The notes under the pieces were generated by a model. The model made no database searches. It saw only the letters and a program-made list of their open reading frames with translations, and was not told the DNA's origin. Position numbers and translations under genes: made by a program. Shown here in pieces: positions 1 to 6,699 of a stretch of DNA of 38,550 nt (its first letter is position 1; each line of letters begins with the position of its first letter). Source of the DNA: an uncultured Verrucomicrobia subdivision 3 bacterium (GTDB taxonomy: Bacteria; Verrucomicrobiota; Verrucomicrobiia; Limisphaerales; UBA11358); contig CAILMI010000032.1 in assembly GCA_903835255.1 (NCBI GenBank), forward strand, positions 1 to 38,550. Reading direction: 5' to 3'.

Positions 1-96
1 ACAATTTTACAGATTTTGAGCCTCACACTTTTTGAGAAAATGCCCATTTCACAGGCTCTTTCTCAACTCCCACCACCACCCCAGCTAACCGATAAT

Positions 97-102
97 TATA
101 AT
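97..102 (+). promoter_or_regulatory. Possible -10 element upstream of the prepilin-like gene
   Basis: A perfect TATAAT lies about 75 nt before the start codon at 177, inside a strongly AT-rich stretch (1-176) that contrasts with the GC-rich remainder of the window. No convincing -35 hexamer is present 16-18 nt upstream, so this is only a candidate promoter. The rest of 1-176 shows no gene. Confidence 0.25.
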
Positions 103-176
103 CATCAATGTTTATTAGCCTTTTAAACGGGACAGCAGTGACATTAAAATAAATATCTCTATTTTTTAAAAAAATT

Positions 177-746
177 ATGAAATTACAAACCTTGGTTCCT
201 GCACCCTATCGGCTGCGCATCGCCCGTCGCGGTTTTACTCTGGTCGAACTCCTCGTCGTCATCGCAATCATCGGGACCTTAGTTGGCTTGCTAATCCCGG
301 CAATACAAGCAGCCCGCGAAGCCGCGCGCAGGAGTTCAATTAACCAGAGCCTTCAACCCTATGCGACTCAAATCCTTGAAATCCTTGACGAACCCATCGC
401 GCCCGCTGCGGCTTTAAGGACTCCCCGCCCATCCGCGCCTCCTCTCCCACAGATCATTGCACAAGTGGAGATTGTCATTGCCGATATTGAAAATGGGGGT
501 GTTCCTAAACGTAAAATAATCGAAAGACTGGTGAAGGATCTTCAGGCGGCAGAAACAAAACTCAAGAAGGTCGTAGGAGACCTTGAGGTTGGATGTCCTT
601 CCTCCAAAACCTTTCATATCGTATACCTTGCCGAAGAAGAGATGTTGCGCGAGGAACTGATTGTCCGCGTCAAGGAGGTATTGCTGTTGCTCGACAGGCT
701 TGAGGCAAGGCTACGGCAGGTGAACCCTGTGCAAACAACGGGTTAG
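177..746 (+). CDS. Prepilin-type N-terminal domain protein with helical C-terminus
   Basis: 189 aa. The N-terminus has a basic leader, then the type IV prepilin cleavage/methylation motif RRG|FTLVE (cleavage after Gly19), then one hydrophobic helix ([19 protein letters not shown]) and the [10 protein letters not shown] stretch typical of planctomycete/verrucomicrobial pseudopilin-like proteins. Such proteins are processed by a prepilin peptidase and stay in the inner membrane or join pilus/type II secretion-like filaments. After about residue 55 the protein does not look like the usual beta-rich pilin head: it has a Pro-rich linker (about 75-92), then two charged, heptad-like helical stretches (about 93-137 and 152-185). 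No pilus partner genes are nearby. The gene is less GC-rich than its neighbours. The prepilin motif is certain; the function of the C-terminal part is unknown. Confidence 0.8.
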   Translation: MKLQTLVPAPYRLRIARRGFTLVELLVVIAIIGTLVGLLIPAIQAAREAARRSSINQSLQPYATQILEILDEPIAPAAALRTPRPSAPPLPQIIAQVEIVIADIENGGVPKRKIIERLVKDLQAAETKLKKVVGDLEVGCPSSKTFHIVYLAEEEMLREELIVRVKEVLLLLDRLEARLRQVNPVQTTG

Positions 747-806
747 CAGGTGTCGGCGTGGCCATACTGAGAACCACAAGTAAGGCTGAGGGGTGCATAA
801 AGCCGG

Positions 807-1214
807 TCAAAGCGGCTTTGATAATTGAGTCAGGAGTTCGCGCGGCGTGAGGATTTGAATTCCGAACGGCTTTTGTAGCGCCAGCAAATCGTCATCGCGC
901 GACACAATGTATTTCGCGCCGGCAGCCAAAGCGCAGGCAAGGTAAGGGTCATCCTTGGCGTCGCGGCTGCGTTGCTTGCCCAGCAGAGCCGGTTCCACCA
1001 ACTTCACGCGTTCGTAATACCACGTCAGCAGATTGTGCGGCTTGTGTTTAAATTTGCTTCCGCGTTCGGACACCAAGACCCGCACTTCGTCCAATATTTC
1101 CAGCGTGGCAAAAACAGTGATGCGCCGCCTGGCCATCGCCAGCAGGCAACTGTGCGCTTCACCGCGCCAACCCACGCCGGCAAAGACGACATTCGCATCA
1201 AGAACAACGCGCAC
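807..1214 (-). CDS. PIN-domain toxin (VapC-like RNase) of a toxin-antitoxin pair
   Basis: 135 aa, GTG start. It fits the 'putative toxin-antitoxin system toxin component, PIN family' type. The PIN acidic residues are visible: Asp6 in VLDANVV, Glu43 in EILDEV, Asp85/Asp88/Asp89 in RDAKDDPYLACAL and Asp107-109 in VSRDDDLL. These bind the Mg2+/Mn2+ used for RNA cleavage in the family. The start lies inside the last codons of the upstream antitoxin gene (17-nt overlap), so the two are probably co-translated. The RNA target is unknown. Confidence 0.88.
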   Translation of the reverse strand: MRVVLDANVVFAGVGWRGEAHSCLLAMARRRITVFATLEILDEVRVLVSERGSKFKHKPHNLLTWYYERVKLVEPALLGKQRSRDAKDDPYLACALAAGAKYIVSRDDDLLALQKPFGIQILTPRELLTQLSKPL

Positions 1215-1470
1215 GCTTCCTCTCCGCCCGATGGCGATGCTGGGTTTTCACAATTTCAGCCATCTCTTCATCCGAGGGATCACCCAGCGGCGCGTTTTCC
1301 ATCCCCTTTTCCAACAACGCCACGTCCTGGCTGATTTGTTGCTGCCGACGGTTGCGGATCAGGTCGCGCATGTATTCGCTCATGGAATCAAACGCGTGCG
1401 CTTCCGAGTCTGACCGAGCAAAGTCTGCCAGCTCCGGATTCAATGAAATGTTGATAGTCACTGCTTTCAT
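1198..1470 (-). CDS. Antitoxin of the PIN-toxin pair (ribbon-helix-helix-like)
   Basis: 90 aa. The N-terminal beta-strand (KAVTINISLNPELADF) followed by SMSEYMRDLIRNRR, where a Ser-Glu-Tyr helix leads into a basic helix, is the pattern of ParD/CopG-type ribbon-helix-helix antitoxins. The C-terminal half is acidic then basic and would wrap the toxin. It sits first in the operon and overlaps the PIN toxin gene by 17 nt. An inverted repeat straddling a TTGACA hexamer lies immediately upstream (1488-1514), consistent with autorepression. The family assignment is by pattern, not alignment. Confidence 0.8.
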   Translation of the reverse strand: MKAVTINISLNPELADFARSDSEAHAFDSMSEYMRDLIRNRRQQQISQDVALLEKGMENAPLGDPSDEEMAEIVKTQHRHRAERKRARCS

Positions 1471-1487
1471 GTCGTCAAACTAATCCG

Positions 1488-1514
1488 ATGGCAATATATG
1501 TCAAGGCTTGCCAT
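1488..1514 (-). promoter_or_regulatory. Promoter/operator of the toxin-antitoxin operon
   Basis: A perfect 7-bp inverted repeat ATGGCAA-N13-TTGCCAT (arms 1488-1494 and 1508-1514) encloses a consensus -35 hexamer TTGACA read on the minus strand (1499-1504). A possible -10 (TAGTTT, 1477-1482) would put the transcript start at or next to the ATG at 1470, i.e. a leaderless or nearly leaderless mRNA. Alternatively TATATT at 1493-1498 serves as the -10. In either case the palindrome overlaps the promoter, as expected for an antitoxin operator. Confidence 0.55.
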
Positions 1515-1521
1515 GACGGTT

Positions 1522-1780
1522 TCAATCTTCCTTTGCCGCCAATTCCTTCACGACTTGATCACCGGGCGCAGCCGGGTCCGCTTCCGGCTTGGGTTTGAAA
1601 CTGATAAACCAGCTGGTAAACCGTTTAAAATCACGATCCGGCTGTCCCTTTTTTGATTGAGGAGAATTTCCTAGGCATCAAAAACGCCTTGAAATTTGCG
1701 TTCCACACAACATCTGCCAGCGATTTCAGTTCATTGAACCCGATTTCCAAAATAGGCAGGGGCACTCTCGCTGCGATGCC
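1522..1780 (-). pseudogene. Remnant of an unrecognised gene (C-terminal part, frameshifted)
   Basis: The minus strand carries coding-like sequence in two consecutive frames. The first reads RVPLPILEIGFNELKS, continues through LADVVWNANFKAFLMPRKF and stops just after an A6 run (T6 on the plus strand, 1649-1654). Removing one A joins it in frame to KKGQPDRDFKRFTSWFISF, ending in KELAAKED and TGA at 1522-1524. So about 80 C-terminal residues survive with one insertion, and the 5' end runs into a dispersed repeat at about 1777. I do not recognise the family. The amino-acid composition looks like genuine protein. Confidence 0.55.
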
Positions 1781-1913
1781 CCCCCTGGGAGGGCGGGACG
1801 GACAGGGCAAGACATCTGCCTTACCTCATTGATTTCCGTCGCCTAACGCTGCGCTTGGCGACGGGGACGGTGCAGCGCGCTATCACTACCCCATTTCGGA
1901 ATTCGATTTTAAC
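1777..1913 (+). repeat. Dispersed non-coding repeat, copy A (GTCGCC hairpin module plus CCGAAATGG box)
   Basis: It contains the stem-forming core GTCGCC..GGCGAC (1839-1862), then a GC-rich CAGCGCGC..ACTACC segment, then CCATTTCGGAATTCG (1891-1905). Related copies lie at about 24123-24250 (opposite orientation) and 38291-38462. All are in gene-free gaps. Confidence 0.7.
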
Positions 1914-2043
1914 AAAGTAAAAAAAGAATAAGAAAGGGACGTGTTAAAAATATAGAATGAAAAATAATCGCCTGCAGTCATGGCTGGCAAAGTTCGGAGA
2001 GCGGACAGGATCGATCAGACACCTGCTCTCAACCGGACCCCTG

Positions 2044-2090
2044 CCGCCAAGGCGCCCAGGAGCAAGACCTGAGCCGAGTTTCTGGCGTCA
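2044..2090 (+). repeat. Dispersed repeat, CCGCCAAGGCGCC family, copy 1
   Basis: CCGCCAAGGCGCCCAGGA followed by a short spacer and CAAGACCTGAGCC, ending near GGCGTCA. The second copy is at 27792-27848 with the same element order. Both are intergenic. Confidence 0.65.
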
Positions 2091-2236
2091 ATGAAGTAAA
2101 CCCGCTCACAAAACGAACCCGATGCAATTTTATGCCCCCTCCAATGAATCACCCAACCGTGAGGAAATCCTCCTGCAATGCAGTGGGGTTTAATTCTGCA
2201 AGTAGTTCATAGATTGATAGTTGTCTTGTTGAATTC

Positions 2237-2273
2237 GGGCCCGCGCTGCAACTCAACCGCAGGGTTCCGGCTC
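2237..2273 (+). repeat. Dispersed repeat, TGCAACTCAAC family, copy 1
   Basis: A 37-nt segment around TGCAACTCAACCGCAG with about seven differences from 28116-28152, where it reads TGCAACTCAACTGCAG. The copies are in the same orientation and both are in gene-free gaps. Confidence 0.6.
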
Positions 2274-2315
2274 CGTTTCGGGCCGACGGCGCAATCGCAG
2301 CCACGGCGAATAATC

Positions 2316-2346
2316 AAAAAAACGCCCACCAGATTCCAGTGGAGCG
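2316..2346 (-). terminator. Possible intrinsic terminator (minus strand)
   Basis: On the minus strand an imperfect hairpin (CGC, bulged T, CCAC pairing with GTGG, GCG) is followed by seven T residues. It lies about 350 nt downstream of the M3 peptidase stop codon, with no other gene between, so it could end that transcript. The imperfect stem lowers confidence. Confidence 0.35.
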
Positions 2347-2700
2347 TTATGAAACTGAAGGGGAGGCATTCATCACCTACCTTCGCCTGCTTTAGGACCG
2401 CGACACACGCGCGCCTTTTCTTTTTTCTTGGCTTAAAATGCTTTGAACCGGACGTCTTTGCCCTCTGGGAACCTGTGACCCTAAACACCTTATAGCCCGT
2501 TTAAGCCCCAATGCAGGGTGAAATATAGGTTGGCTTTGACCTTTTTAAAAGCAGGTGGTTCCTAGGAATTTCGACCCCGACAGGAATGAACTTTTGGGGG
2601 CCTGAGTCATTGCCGGAAAAGCCCGCATTATATCTCTGCGGTGCCATGTGAAATCCCCTACGTCTGACCCCTGGTCCAACCCCATCCGGGATCGCCTGCC

Positions 2701-4428
2701 CTACAATCGGGCCATCTCACTCCCGGCCAGCTGAATCAATGGCCGGAGGGTGGCGGCGTCAAACTGGAATCGGCAGCCCGCCGCCGCGAACAATTCCGGC
2801 AAAGGTCGCGAGCCGCCCAGCGCCAGCGATTTCTTATAAGCGCTCAAGGCCGCCGCCTTGTCGCTTCGCGAATTCGCCCAGACCTGCAAGGCGCCCAGCT
2901 GCGCGATGCCATATTCCACATAATAAAAAGGATGGATGAAAATATGGAGCTGCCGGTGCCAGGAACAGGCCCGGGATGCTTCATATCCGGAATAATCCAC
3001 GTCCCCGCCGAAACGGCTCATCAGTTTCAGATACGCCGCCGTGCGTTCGGCCCGCGTGTGGCCCGCGTGGGTGTAAATCCAGTGCTGAAACGCGTCGACC
3101 ACCGCCATCCAGGGAAAAAACCCGATGATGCCCTCAAGATGCGTCTTGCGCGCGCGGTTCGCCTCGGCGCCCGGATAAAACTCCTCCAGGAATTCATTGC
3201 CGAGCAGCTCCATCGCCATCGAGGCGACCTCGCAGAACTCAATCGGCGCGCTGCGATACGCATACAGGTCCTCATCGCGCGTGGCCTGCGCGTGGAAGGC
3301 GTGGCCCGCCTCGTGCAGAATCGTCTCCACATCGCGCTGCAGCCCGATGGCGTTCATGAAAATGAAGGGCACCCGCGCCTCCGATAGCGTGGACTGATAT
3401 CCGCCCGGCGCCTTGCCTTTGCGGTTGTCAAGATCGAGCAGCTTTAAATCCTGCATCTGCTGGAAGCCCGCCGCCAATTCCGGATCCAGATGATTAAAAA
3501 TCTTCTGCGTGCGCGCCACCATCTCCGCCACCCCCGCAAAAGGCTTCAAAGGCGGACGATTCTGCGGGTCCACGGCGAGGTCCCAGGGGCGCAGCGCCTC
3601 CAGCTTCAACTGGCGACGCCGGTCGCTCTGGATCTTCCGGACGGCGGGCACAATCTCCTTTTCTACCGCGTCATGAAACCGCAGGCAATCGGCGGGGGTA
3701 TAATCAAACCGGCCCTTCTGGCGGAAAGCGTAGTCGCGGTAATTCTCGAAGCCCGCGTTCCGGGCAATCTGCGTGCGGAGCTGGATGAGCTGCTCGAAGA
3801 GCGTCTCGCACTGGTCCACGTCCTGCAGGCGGCGCCCGGCCACCAGCTCCCACGCCTCCTGACGCAACGCCCGGTCCGGCTCCTCGAGATACCGCCCCAT
3901 CTGCACCAGGGTTTTCTCCTCACCCCGAAACGTCACCGCCTGCGCGCCGATCAATTTCTGATACTGCTGGCACAGCTTGGCCTCCTCGGTTTCCAGCGCC
4001 ACGTTTTCGGGGCGGAACAGCTCGACATGATTCTTCACATCCCGGTTAAAAACCTCAAAGCGCGCCTGCGGTAAGTGGACGGCGAGCGGATGCGCGACAT
4101 AGATTTTTTCCAAGGCAAACTGGCGCGGCTTGAGCTGCGGCTCGACGTGTTCCACAAAATGGAGATACGCCCGCTCCGCGTCCGCGTTGTCCGTGTGGCA
4201 GGTCATGGCGATGTAGCGGCGCGAGGCCTCCTCATCGAGCGCGGCGTTGAGCTCGCTCCAGTCCAGCAACCAGCGCTCCAACTCGGCGGCGGAGCTGATG
4301 GACGCGGCGCGGGACTCCAGCCGGTCGAACAGCGGCGCCATCCGGGCCCAGTCGCCCAGGTCCAAGTCGGTGGGAACGAACGTGCGCGGACGGTGGGCCG
4401 CCAGGGGCTTAAAAGGCAATAAATCCAT
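2701..4428 (-). CDS. M3 family oligoendopeptidase (PepF-like zinc peptidase)
   Basis: 575 aa. The zinc-binding HExxH is H372-E373-A-G-H376 in ILHEAGHAFHA, and the third ligand is Glu400 in the FCEVASMAMELL segment 24 residues later, the M3 arrangement. The length fits cytoplasmic PepF-type enzymes, which cleave short peptides of roughly 6-20 residues in peptide turnover. There is no signal peptide. The start at 4428 gives a normal N-terminus (MDLLPFKPLAAHRP). The gene is monocistronic and diverges from the CvpA-like gene, with a perfect 9-bp inverted repeat between them. Confidence 0.93.
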   Translation of the reverse strand: MDLLPFKPLAAHRPRTFVPTDLDLGDWARMAPLFDRLESRAASISSAAELERWLLDWSELNAALDEEASRRYIAMTCHTDNADAERAYLHFVEHVEPQLKPRQFALEKIYVAHPLAVHLPQARFEVFNRDVKNHVELFRPENVALETEEAKLCQQYQKLIGAQAVTFRGEEKTLVQMGRYLEEPDRALRQEAWELVAGRRLQDVDQCETLFEQLIQLRTQIARNAGFENYRDYAFRQKGRFDYTPADCLRFHDAVEKEIVPAVRKIQSDRRRQLKLEALRPWDLAVDPQNRPPLKPFAGVAEMVARTQKIFNHLDPELAAGFQQMQDLKLLDLDNRKGKAPGGYQSTLSEARVPFIFMNAIGLQRDVETILHEAGHAFHAQATRDEDLYAYRSAPIEFCEVASMAMELLGNEFLEEFYPGAEANRARKTHLEGIIGFFPWMAVVDAFQHWIYTHAGHTRAERTAAYLKLMSRFGGDVDYSGYEASRACSWHRQLHIFIHPFYYVEYGIAQLGALQVWANSRSDKAAALSAYKKSLALGGSRPLPELFAAAGCRFQFDAATLRPLIQLAGSEMARL

Positions 4429-4483
4429 GGGCCCAGCCTAGCGGAAAACCGGCCGTTGAAAAAACAATTCTTCACCCCCCTGC

Positions 4484-4507
4484 GATCCCAGCAGGGCGGC
4501 TGGGATC
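4484..4507. promoter_or_regulatory. Perfect 9-bp inverted repeat in divergent intergenic region
   Basis: GATCCCAGC (4484-4492), a 6-nt spacer, then GCTGGGATC (4499-4507). It lies in the 122-nt gap between the divergently transcribed M3 peptidase and CvpA-like genes. It could be an operator for a dimeric regulator or a hairpin in the 5' leader of the CvpA-like gene. No T-tract follows. Confidence 0.45.
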
Positions 4508-4550
4508 CGGCGGGCGGGCGGGGGAATTTTCGGCGTGCTTTTTGCGGTAA

Positions 4551-5786
4551 ATGATTTTTACTGTGGCTATGACCATTTGGATTCTTGCACTGTTGTTGTT
4601 GGCGTCGGCGATTGCGCTCGGCCACAAACTGGGGGCGATCAACGCGGCGTTCACCTTTGTGGGCATTCTCTTTGGCAGCCTGCTTGGGCCGCTGATTGGG
4701 AAAATCTTCAAGCCCCTGCTGCCGCATCTCGGGGTGGAGAATCCGGCAATCATCTGGGCGGCTGCCCCGGTGCTGGGCTTTTTTCTGGTGCTGGTCGCGT
4801 TCCGGATGGCGGGGGTTTTCGTGCATCGCAAAGTCGAGGTCTATTACAAGCATCATGCGGGCGATCTGCGGCGGGCGCTGTGGGAGCGGCTCAATGCCCG
4901 GCTGGGCGCCTGCCTTGGGGTGTTGAATGGGACGGCGTACCTGCTGCTGGTGAGTTTCTATTTTTTCAATCTGAGCTATTGGACGGCTCAGGCCGCCCCC
5001 TCGGCTGATGAATCGCGGATGATGAGACTCGTCAACCGCGTGGGCGCCGACCTGGACCGCACCGGCCTGGCGAAGCCGGCGCGGGCGCTGGCGACGCTGC
5101 CTGAAAATTTTTACCGGATGGCCGATCTGGCGGGCCTGCTCTGCCAGAACCGCCCCCTGTCCGACCGGCTGGGCGATTACCCGGCTTTTCTCTCGCTCAC
5201 CGAACGGGACGACTTGCAGCAGCTCATCCGCAACCCCGATTTCACCAACGCCTGGCGGTCGCAGGCGCCCGTGGGACAGCTGCTCGAAGACCCCCAGGTC
5301 AAAGCGTTTTTCCAGAATCGGGAGCTGACAGCACTCCTCCGGAGCACGACTGAAACCAACCTGGACGATCTCAGGGTCTTCCTCAACACCGGCAAGTCCC
5401 CCAAGTATGAGTCGCTCCCCCTCGTCGGCCGCTGGAATTTCAACGCCAGCGTCACCGTCGCCATGCTGCGCCAGGCCCATCCCAATTACACGACCGCGGA
5501 GATGAAAGCGGTGCGCGCCCAGATGACTCAGGCCTATGCGGACGCCGCCTTTGTCGCCGGCAGCGACGGCCAGGCATTCCTGAAAAACCTCCCGCGCGTC
5601 AAACCGGGCGCCCCCGCCGAAACTGAAAAAGTAATCTGGAAAGGGAATTGGACGGCGAATGAATCAAAATTTGATCTGGCGCTGGCGAATGGAGGGGACA
5701 ACAAATTCCTGACGGCGGAGACCCGCGGCGCGCGGCTGACCCTGAAGGACGACAAACTTACGCTGATCTTTGACCGCGCCGATTAA
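4551..5786 (+). CDS. CvpA-like membrane protein with long soluble C-terminus
   Basis: 411 aa; an internal ATG at 4569 (MTIWILALLL) is an equally likely start. The first ~140 residues contain four hydrophobic segments (about 7-25, 28-48, 63-84 and 115-138) in the order of CvpA/colicin V production family proteins, including the GxxxGxxxG-rich second and third helices (FVGILFGSLLGPLIGK). Residues ~150-411 form a hydrophilic, non-membrane region containing several stretches that look helical and a final beta-rich segment (VIWKGNWTANESKFDLALANG). Typical CvpA proteins are less than half this long, so the tail is an added domain of unknown role. It is convergent with the Minf_1886-type gene. Family assignment is moderately sure. 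Confidence 0.75.
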   Translation: MIFTVAMTIWILALLLLASAIALGHKLGAINAAFTFVGILFGSLLGPLIGKIFKPLLPHLGVENPAIIWAAAPVLGFFLVLVAFRMAGVFVHRKVEVYYKHHAGDLRRALWERLNARLGACLGVLNGTAYLLLVSFYFFNLSYWTAQAAPSADESRMMRLVNRVGADLDRTGLAKPARALATLPENFYRMADLAGLLCQNRPLSDRLGDYPAFLSLTERDDLQQLIRNPDFTNAWRSQAPVGQLLEDPQVKAFFQNRELTALLRSTTETNLDDLRVFLNTGKSPKYESLPLVGRWNFNASVTVAMLRQAHPNYTTAEMKAVRAQMTQAYADAAFVAGSDGQAFLKNLPRVKPGAPAETEKVIWKGNWTANESKFDLALANGGDNKFLTAETRGARLTLKDDKLTLIFDRAD

Positions 5787-5839
5787 CCCGCCAAAGCTCC
5801 TCGCCCGGATGACCCCGAGCGGCTCGCATCTTTTGGGGG

Positions 5840-6259
5840 CTATGGCACCACCGGTTTGGGCTCCGCCTTTAATTTGCTGGGCGGCCAGAACGGCTTGAGA
5901 AAAGCGTCGGTGAAGTCGTAGCCGTGGTTGAAATCATCCCGATTGTCCTTCTCGGTTTTTGCGAGCAGTTCAATCTCCACCATGTTGAAGACAATTTCGC
6001 CGAAGTCGCGGGAATTGCGGACGCCCCAATCCTCCAGCACCGTAATCGCCATCGGCCCGAACTGGTTCAAGGCAAACTGCCGGATGCCATCCAGCAGTTC
6101 CTGTCCCGTGATGTGACGGACCTTCCCGCGGTTCTCCTTGCTGATGGTTTTCTGCGTGAAGTCGAGCGACTCCCGCACGAACGCATAGGCGTCGCGCGCG
6201 TAGCGGGGATCTTTGAGGAGAATCATCTCCACTTTTTCATCGAAATGGATTTCTTGCAT
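5840..6259 (-). CDS. Minf_1886 family conserved protein, function unknown
   Basis: 139 aa from the ATG at 6259 (MQEIHFDEKVEMILL). An in-frame ATG at 6304 is less likely because it lies inside the upstream small gene. The sequence has the family's conserved core: DPRYARDAYAFVRESLDF, TGQELLDGIRQFALNQFGPMA and LEDWGVRNSRDFGEIVFNMV. The Minf_1886 family, named after a Methylacidiphilum locus, is found in Verrucomicrobia and relatives and has no known activity. The protein is soluble and mostly helical. The start follows the stop of the 43-aa membrane ORF by one nucleotide, so translation is probably coupled. Assignment rests on recognition of the family pattern. Confidence 0.8.
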   Translation of the reverse strand: MQEIHFDEKVEMILLKDPRYARDAYAFVRESLDFTQKTISKENRGKVRHITGQELLDGIRQFALNQFGPMAITVLEDWGVRNSRDFGEIVFNMVEIELLAKTEKDNRDDFNHGYDFTDAFLKPFWPPSKLKAEPKPVVP

Positions 6260-6260
6260 G

Positions 6261-6392
6261 TCAGGGCGTCGCCGAACCGGTTGCGGAAACTGCCGGATGA
6301 GCAAGGCGATAGGCTTTCACCGCCCAACCGGTCAGCAGCAGACCCACAACAACGCAGAGAACCAGTTGTTCCTGCCGGGTCAGACGAATCAT
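6261..6392 (-). CDS. Small single-pass membrane protein, 43 aa
   Basis: ATG at 6392, TGA at 6261-6263. The protein begins MIRLTRQEQLVLCVVVGLLL, with a basic N-terminus and one hydrophobic helix (about residues 9-25), then a short Ala/Pro/Ser tail. Its stop is separated by a single base from the ATG of the Minf_1886-type gene, so the pair almost certainly forms an operon. The ordered N-in topology and coupling support a real gene. I do not recognise a named family. Confidence 0.65.
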   Translation of the reverse strand: MIRLTRQEQLVLCVVVGLLLTGWAVKAYRLAHPAVSATGSATP

Positions 6393-6699
6393 GAGCGGAC
6401 TCTAACCGAACAACGGCGTGACAGCAAGCCGCGGGGATCAATTCAGATCACTGTCGGGGACCGATGGGCGCCTCTCCTCTTCTCATCTTCTGGCACGCAG
6501 GGAGCGTCGGGCGTCCGCGCCCGCCGGAAAAGACACCCATCCTCGGGGCCGAACAGCGGGGAGGAGGCCTGACGCGACCACCTCCAGGCGGATTCCCGCA
6601 CCCGGGGCAGAAACGGGGAGGCGCCCATTTCGGCGGCCGCCGCAAGAATTTGGTTTCGAGCAGGCCGGTTTTAGTGTTTCATTCCCGGACCATTTTGAA
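6393..6699 (+). promoter_or_regulatory. pheT upstream region with long inverted repeat (possible mRNA leader)
   Basis: This gap holds no convincing gene, although reading frames stay open because it is GC-rich. Outer arms ATGGGCGCCTCTCC (6464-6477) and GGGGAGGCGCCCAT (6615-6628) pair over 14 bp with one G-T wobble, enclosing about 137 nt. Inside are further complementary arms, GGAGG/CCTCC and GCCTG/CAGGC, around 6566-6595. This could be a folded 5' leader of pheT. No T-box sequence was identified. Confidence 0.35.

Larger units (their letters stand above)
1914..2700. other. Gene-free stretch with degenerate repeats
   Basis: No convincing gene. Short opposing ORFs around 2178-2495 have composition unlike protein and no recognisable domain. 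Two segments match the gap at 27.8-28.2 kb: 2044-2090 (CCGCCAAGGCGCCCAGGA, then CAAGACCTGAGCC) and 2237-2273 (TGCAACTCAACCGCAG...). A terminator-like structure lies at 2316-2346. The rest is unexplained. Confidence 0.6.

Noticed and set aside
2178-2495. Opposing ~100-aa ORFs in the 2.2-2.5 kb gap
   Set aside because: They include a dispersed repeat and a terminator-like hairpin, show no protein-like pattern, and are open on both strands at once.
6418-6699. 94-residue N-terminal extension of PheT
   Set aside because: Ser/Arg/Pro-rich and unlike any PheT; the normal start MKVTLNWLKQYVDFNW is at 6700.
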